From Argopecten irradians (lineage: Eukaryota > Mollusca > Bivalvia > Pectinida > Pectinidae): a stretch of DNA of 64,000 nucleotides. Below the pieces are notes generated by a model. The model had not been told where the DNA came from, did not search any database, and was given only the letters and a program-made list of their open reading frames with translations. Both the position numbers and the translations under genes were made by a program. The stretch covers positions 8,861,340 to 8,925,339 of the forward strand of contig NC_091142.1 of NCBI RefSeq assembly GCF_041381155.1, read 5' to 3'. Shown here one piece after another: positions 59,591 through 64,000 of this stretch. Within the stretch, counting starts at the first letter, position 1; every line of letters starts with the position of its first letter.

Positions 59591-59855
59591 GTTTATTATG
59601 TTTGGTCAATTTCGTTGCAGATGACAACGAACGGCCAACATTTGTAAACTAAATTCTCGCTTTATTAATCCGCTTTTCAGTGGGACCGTTGAATGGCTAT
59701 TTGTTATTAGACGTTTTTCAAAACTCGTTTTTATAAACAAAACTGTTGTCCTCCTCATATGAATAACATGCGTACGACTACTAGACAATTCTGGTTTTGC
59801 AGACAAAATGACTTTCAAATTGATTAGTTAGCAGAAACACGGCATGATTTCCAAA

Positions 59856-60043
59856 TACTGTAAACAGAATTTATTCGTGAGCGATTTACTTTCGCGATCC
59901 TAGTTTCGCTAAAGTTGATATCCTCGAATTAATATCTACATCACTTATATTGATAGTTTCCATTCAATTTTTAAATCTTCGCAAACCAGTTTTGAAATGG
60001 AAATCGCGAAATCTAATAGCCACGAAAGAAAATTGGTTTGCAG
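59856..60043. mobile_element. CGCGAAA-type inverted-repeat element, copy 3
   Basis: 'tactgtaaacagaatttatt' on the left, 'aaaattggtttgcag' on the right, tttcgcga/tcgcgaaa inside. Confidence 0.6.
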
Positions 60044-61890
60044 GTTTAGGGAAAAACCTATAGTGTAATAATCATGTAACTTATGTAGCTGCCTACATGT
60101 AGAAGATAAAGACCGAGAATATAAAAACGATAAGACGATTCATCTCGGGGAAACAAATCTTCATGTCTACCTCACACCCGGGCAATAAATGTATAAACTT
60201 CAGAATTTAATGTAATTAAACTATATTTGGTATTATCTGCTGTAGTTATTTAGAATATGCTATATATATTTTCTATATCATTTCTTATATACTTTCAGGC
60301 TAAAGAGGCAAGTCGAGAGACAAGGTACGTCGACACATACATCACATATTATTAAAGGAAATGGAAACTATTATTAAAGGAAATGGAAACTATACCACAG
60401 TTGAAAATGAATGTAATGACTGGTGAACATACATGTTAATTCTATATACATATCAGCATATACACGTGGTCGAGAGCAGAAGCTACTTGTTTAAATAGAC
60501 ATCAAACGGAACAATCCACTTATCATATCCATAATCAGGGAAATGGACTAATATATGAAAGCGAAAAACAAATCCAGAATTTAAACCAAACAAAACTTTC
60601 TTTTATTAAAAAATAAATCCCAGGTACCCGTCGTGACGATTGTGTGCTCTTGTTTCTAGATTTGTATAAATTTCATCATTTTATTCACGGTCAATTTCCA
60701 TAATTCGGAAAGGGATTTATTTTCTATCGATCCAGAAAAGGGAAAAGGAGTATGGTAGTTTTAATTCCATATTTGTATAAATATATTCAGATCTAATTCC
60801 ATATGAGACAACAGTTTAATTTTCTGTCAAAAAGAAAAAGAAATTACATATTCTTGACGTGTTTCTTTGCTGTATTCCATGTGTCTATTTTTCATCTTCT
60901 CATCCAGTTCAACATTTTGTATTTTATTTACATGTAAATGACAGCCATCAAACACATCTATCTTGTTGGCTTACTTTTAGCAAGCCTAGCCCACAGACGG
61001 GCAAAAGCAGTAACACTGCTTGATGCAGATAGGATCTATTTTAAGAATAGTATACATACAGCTGTATAGAGGATACACATGTTTTTGTGTGTATGACTCA
61101 CTATCTCTCGCTGGCCAACTGGTTTCTGCCATGTAACTGACAGCGAGCCTGGGTCCAATTCCATATTTCAGTTACATTGGTTTATGTACTAAATAATCTC
61201 AAATGATACAGAAAATGTATATCAATAATGACTTTGCAAAAAAATCTATTTATGGAGGCCTATACCAATACAGTGTATTTATATTATTGACAGAACTCTA
61301 AGCTCACGGGTTTTATACAATAGATATACATTCGTCCATTTTATACGCATGTTTGTACAAACCGAAAGTAGAGTTCGTTGTTGATGTCAATTAAATTGAA
61401 AGATTTGGTATTTACCTTTACAGCTCCGGAGGCGTTGGTTAATTACCGTAAACAATAATAAGCCGTGAAATCCGGTCAGTTGGTGAATCGACACATTCAG
61501 TTAATTGTATTAGAGTTAGCTCCCTTAGGCCATCCTCAACCCACGGTCCATCAGGACAAGTTCGTTCTTCCTTCTTTACCAAACTAATTTGAAACTGGAT
61601 GAGAATAGCATAAAGAGAGTTTCATAATTTGCAAAATGTGAACAATAGGCATTTTTCTTATGAGTTTTAAAAATGCACGTGTCAATAATTCTCGGGATTT
61701 CTTTTAGATAGACATGCATGTGTATACACCTACATGTAAATGGCATGTACAGCTTAATGTAAAAGTCAGACGCATCTACTGTATCGGACAACAAAGACGG
61801 ATAATTTCTATAGGTTATGGTATTTTTGAAGTTGAAAACTCGGAAGAATTTTGGTGAATCTTATAGAATTTGATGGACTGTACACTGTAT
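60044..61890. other. Intergenic, nothing recognised
   Basis: A repeat segment 'catctcggggaaacaaatct' near 60140 is shared with 28330. A string 'ctttcag' to 'gacaag|gtacgt' at 60293-60325 looks like a 26-base exon but has no partner. No coding sequence supported. Confidence 0.45.
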
Positions 61891-61898
61891 ATATGCTA

Positions 61899-62009
61899 GT
61901 CCGCTAAACCTCCCCATATAATTAGATTTAAAAACAAAATTGCCTAATATATATAAAAGGAAAAAAAAAAAAAAAAAAAAAGCTAATAATATAGGCAGGT
62001 TTAGCGGAC
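61899..62009. mobile_element. TA-flanked 111-base non-autonomous element
   Basis: GTCCGCTAAACCT on the left and AGGTTTAGCGGAC on the right, TA on both sides (61897-61898, 62010-62011), with a poly-A run inside. Confidence 0.75.
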
Positions 62010-62399
62010 TATATATATGCAGATTTCATGTTATAGTTCGTCAGAGAAAAATTATCGAGACTGTTAAGTTCTTTACAGTTACATGTATTTCAGACAAACG
62101 AGCAATGTAAGTAAGATATACTTTAATGAAATTAAAATCTCGGAATGGCATTGACTTTGAAAATTTGCCTCAAAATGTTAGACGACCCGGTTATGAAATT
62201 GCTAACTTATGGGACGGTTAATGAATAAGGAAAATATGTAAAACATTCTGGGCTCACAAAAACGATTTAGGACAATCACAGCTTACCGGCAATAAAATTT
62301 TCAAATCAAAATAATTTCTTGTAAAACGAACTTGGCAAAAATTTTAAATATGTTCTGAAGTATTCCATTATTTACCATAATCACAGATTTATAAGCAAA

Positions 62400-63150
62400 T
62401 AATAAATGTCTACGTACTTGTTGTCGAACATGTACCTTAATCACAGTCGCCTTGTTAATATGGCAACAAGCATGCCCTTTCCTTCAACATTCAGCAAAGA
62501 TATGGTATGGAGTTATCTTCTTTTCGGTATGAAGCGCCACTCTGCTCTATTCCAGCTCCCTGCCAGACGCCGTCTCTTCCAAACCTCCCGAAGAAGCAGC
62601 CTGAACCTTCCCAACAGTCTGGGACAGTTCTTGTACATCTGATAAGATACTACATTGCGTCCCGGGCAGATCATGCTCTCACCTACCCAGATCTCTGTGT
62701 CTGTGATGGCTATTTTACCTCTTTTATCTTCGTATTCTGTGCCAGGCCTTCTTCCTCCCTCGGATCACAGCGAGTCCTCCTCAGGTGTTCTTCTACTGCT
62801 TCCTTTGAGCAATTAAATTGTCCAGTTTCCTTACTCCCAAATAAAATTTTAACAAAGTTGAAAGCATTTGCTACAAATTTTGCCCTCCTGCTACTTTCTT
62901 TACGATTATTCATGTTGTTTTCTGCTCGTTTTCGTCTTAGACACTGTGTCAGTTCGATGAGATGTTGTTTCCGAACGTCTGCTGCATCCCTGAATTTTAT
63001 CTTAAACGTTCTTAGTCCCTTCTGGTATTACCAATGTCCTTCTCTCTTCTATTTTTACGGCTCCCAACTCTACCCTTTCTTTTCTTCTGTGTCAAACCTC
63101 TGTATATTCATACGGACATTCCTTTCACTTTCTTGTCAATGTTAACGGCA
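62400..63150 (-). pseudogene. Decayed non-LTR retrotransposon fragment
   Basis: On the minus strand, the stretch from about 63145 down to 62710 reads RDAADVRKQHLIELTQ, then RRAKFVANAFNFVKILFGSK, then FNCSKEAVEEHLRRT. This resembles the linker just before the reverse transcriptase of LINE ORF2 proteins (the 'F..NP..F.K.L..' and 'CS.EEVE.HL..T' blocks). Downstream the frame is broken. The long plus-strand open frame at 62507-63145 is its shadow. Related remnants may extend to 63510. Confidence 0.6.
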
Positions 63151-63514
63151 AAAATTGATTGAGAACATTATCAACGTCCTCATCGAACTGCTGTCATGCT
63201 GCCTTGTTGAAACTCCCTGGCCACTTCACTCTCTTCCTCCGTTCCTCTCTTGGTCTTGTCAAATCTCCAGTCAGCTCCCTATGGGAGTCTGCCTCACCAC
63301 TTTGCACCTCTTTTCTCTTTGATGCTTAAGCTTGGAGACTGTGGTTGTCTCCCAGACCCTTCTCCGTTTTGCCAGATTGCTTGGTGTGTTGGAAGATATA
63401 ACGTGTGTGTAACATTTAGCCCGTTTACTGGTTTGGCTGGTGAAGATCCAACACTGATACTTCTCAGGTAAGTCGAGGAAAGTTGGAGACCATGTGCGAG
63501 ACATGCACTCAAAG

Positions 63515-63830
63515 TTTACTTCATTTGCTTTGACCCCCTTCCCATGAGATAATCAGAATCATGGAATTCACAATATATGTAAAGGGCCTTCAGACCTTTC
63601 AATCTATATGAAGAGAATTTGATTTCACCTTTGGCCCCTCCTACAGCTCCTGGGGGATTAGGGGCCATATAATTTCCAATTTTTATTGGCCTTAAGTCTT
63701 GAAAGGTTTGTGCCAAATTTCATAAAAATTGCTTCAGTGGTTTTGGAGAAGAAGTAGAAAATGTAAATTGTTTACAGACAAACAATGATGAACTGTCTCA
63801 GATGACAAAAATTATGCTCATATGATTGGA
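63515..63830. mobile_element. Interspersed repeat fragment
   Basis: 'ttcagacctttcaatctata', 'ttggcccctcctacagctcc', 'ggttttggagaagaagtaga' and 'gtttacagacaaacaatgat' form a stretch of the kind repeated elsewhere in the window (compare 39815-40345). The rest to 64000 shows nothing. Confidence 0.5.
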
Positions 63831-64000
63831 TAAAAACTATTTGTGTTAGGAATCAAAGTACTGTAAGTACTGTAAGCAGGCATGCTTATGTTAAAAATAA
63901 ACCCAACAAAATCAAGTCCATTTTAGTCTATATCAAGATATGACATCTCAGATTTATTTGGCAAAGTTTGTAGGATCCGACGGGTACTTTCGGTGCCACA

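Noticed and set aside
60293..60325. 26-base exon-like string between tttcag and gtacgt
   Set aside because: No neighbouring exon, no phase check possible; such strings are expected by chance.
62507..63145. 212-residue plus-strand open frame
   Set aside because: The minus strand of the same DNA codes recognisable retrotransposon blocks; this frame is its shadow.

Overview
This is a eukaryotic, gene-poor, AT-rich window with long introns. It is almost certainly from a mollusc and probably a bivalve. The protein-coding exons read as ordinary metazoan proteins with GT-AG introns. The interspersed repeats (a GGCCC/GGGCC hairpin followed by TCTTGT, units opening with 'accgctatttctca', and the 'agccCACCATCATCAGATGGtgggct' palindrome split across a repeat end) are of the kind I associate with bivalve genomes. 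The species cannot be fixed from sequence alone.

Three multi-exon genes could be reconstructed by hand, with every intron phase consistent. (1) 2431-15296, plus strand: the 3' part (15 exons, 946 complete residues) of a membrane-associated phosphatidylinositol transfer protein (PITPNM/Nir/RdgB family), including the DDHD and LNS2 regions; the N-terminal PITP domain lies upstream of the window. (2) 29459-43658, plus strand: a complete 11-exon, 524-residue Spinster-family (SPNS1-like) lysosomal lipid transporter. It has a phase-compatible alternative last exon at 46676-46779 and a possible upstream first exon at about 25065-25155. (3) 57687-54569, minus strand: a complete five-exon, 314-residue inosine-uridine-type nucleoside hydrolase, an enzyme family absent from mammals. 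One of its introns is GC-AG. A weaker, unidentified three-exon candidate lies at about 23059-23919.

The rest is introns and intergenic DNA filled with mobile elements and satellites: two decayed non-LTR retrotransposons (about 52130-53880 plus, 62400-63150 minus); many non-autonomous DNA elements with inverted ends (TTAA-flanked, TA-flanked pogo-like, CGCGAAA-rich, a foldback of about 1.1 kb); and about a dozen minisatellites. No tRNA, rRNA or CRISPR was seen.

The most striking observation concerns the minisatellites. At least eight of the 28 coding introns examined, spread over all three genes, hold a tandem array whose repeat unit contains a copy of the adjoining exon-intron boundary: the last 7-30 exon bases plus the donor, or the acceptor plus the first exon bases. 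These genes therefore carry rows of decoy splice sites, apparently seeded at the junctions themselves. This is the pattern I would follow up first.
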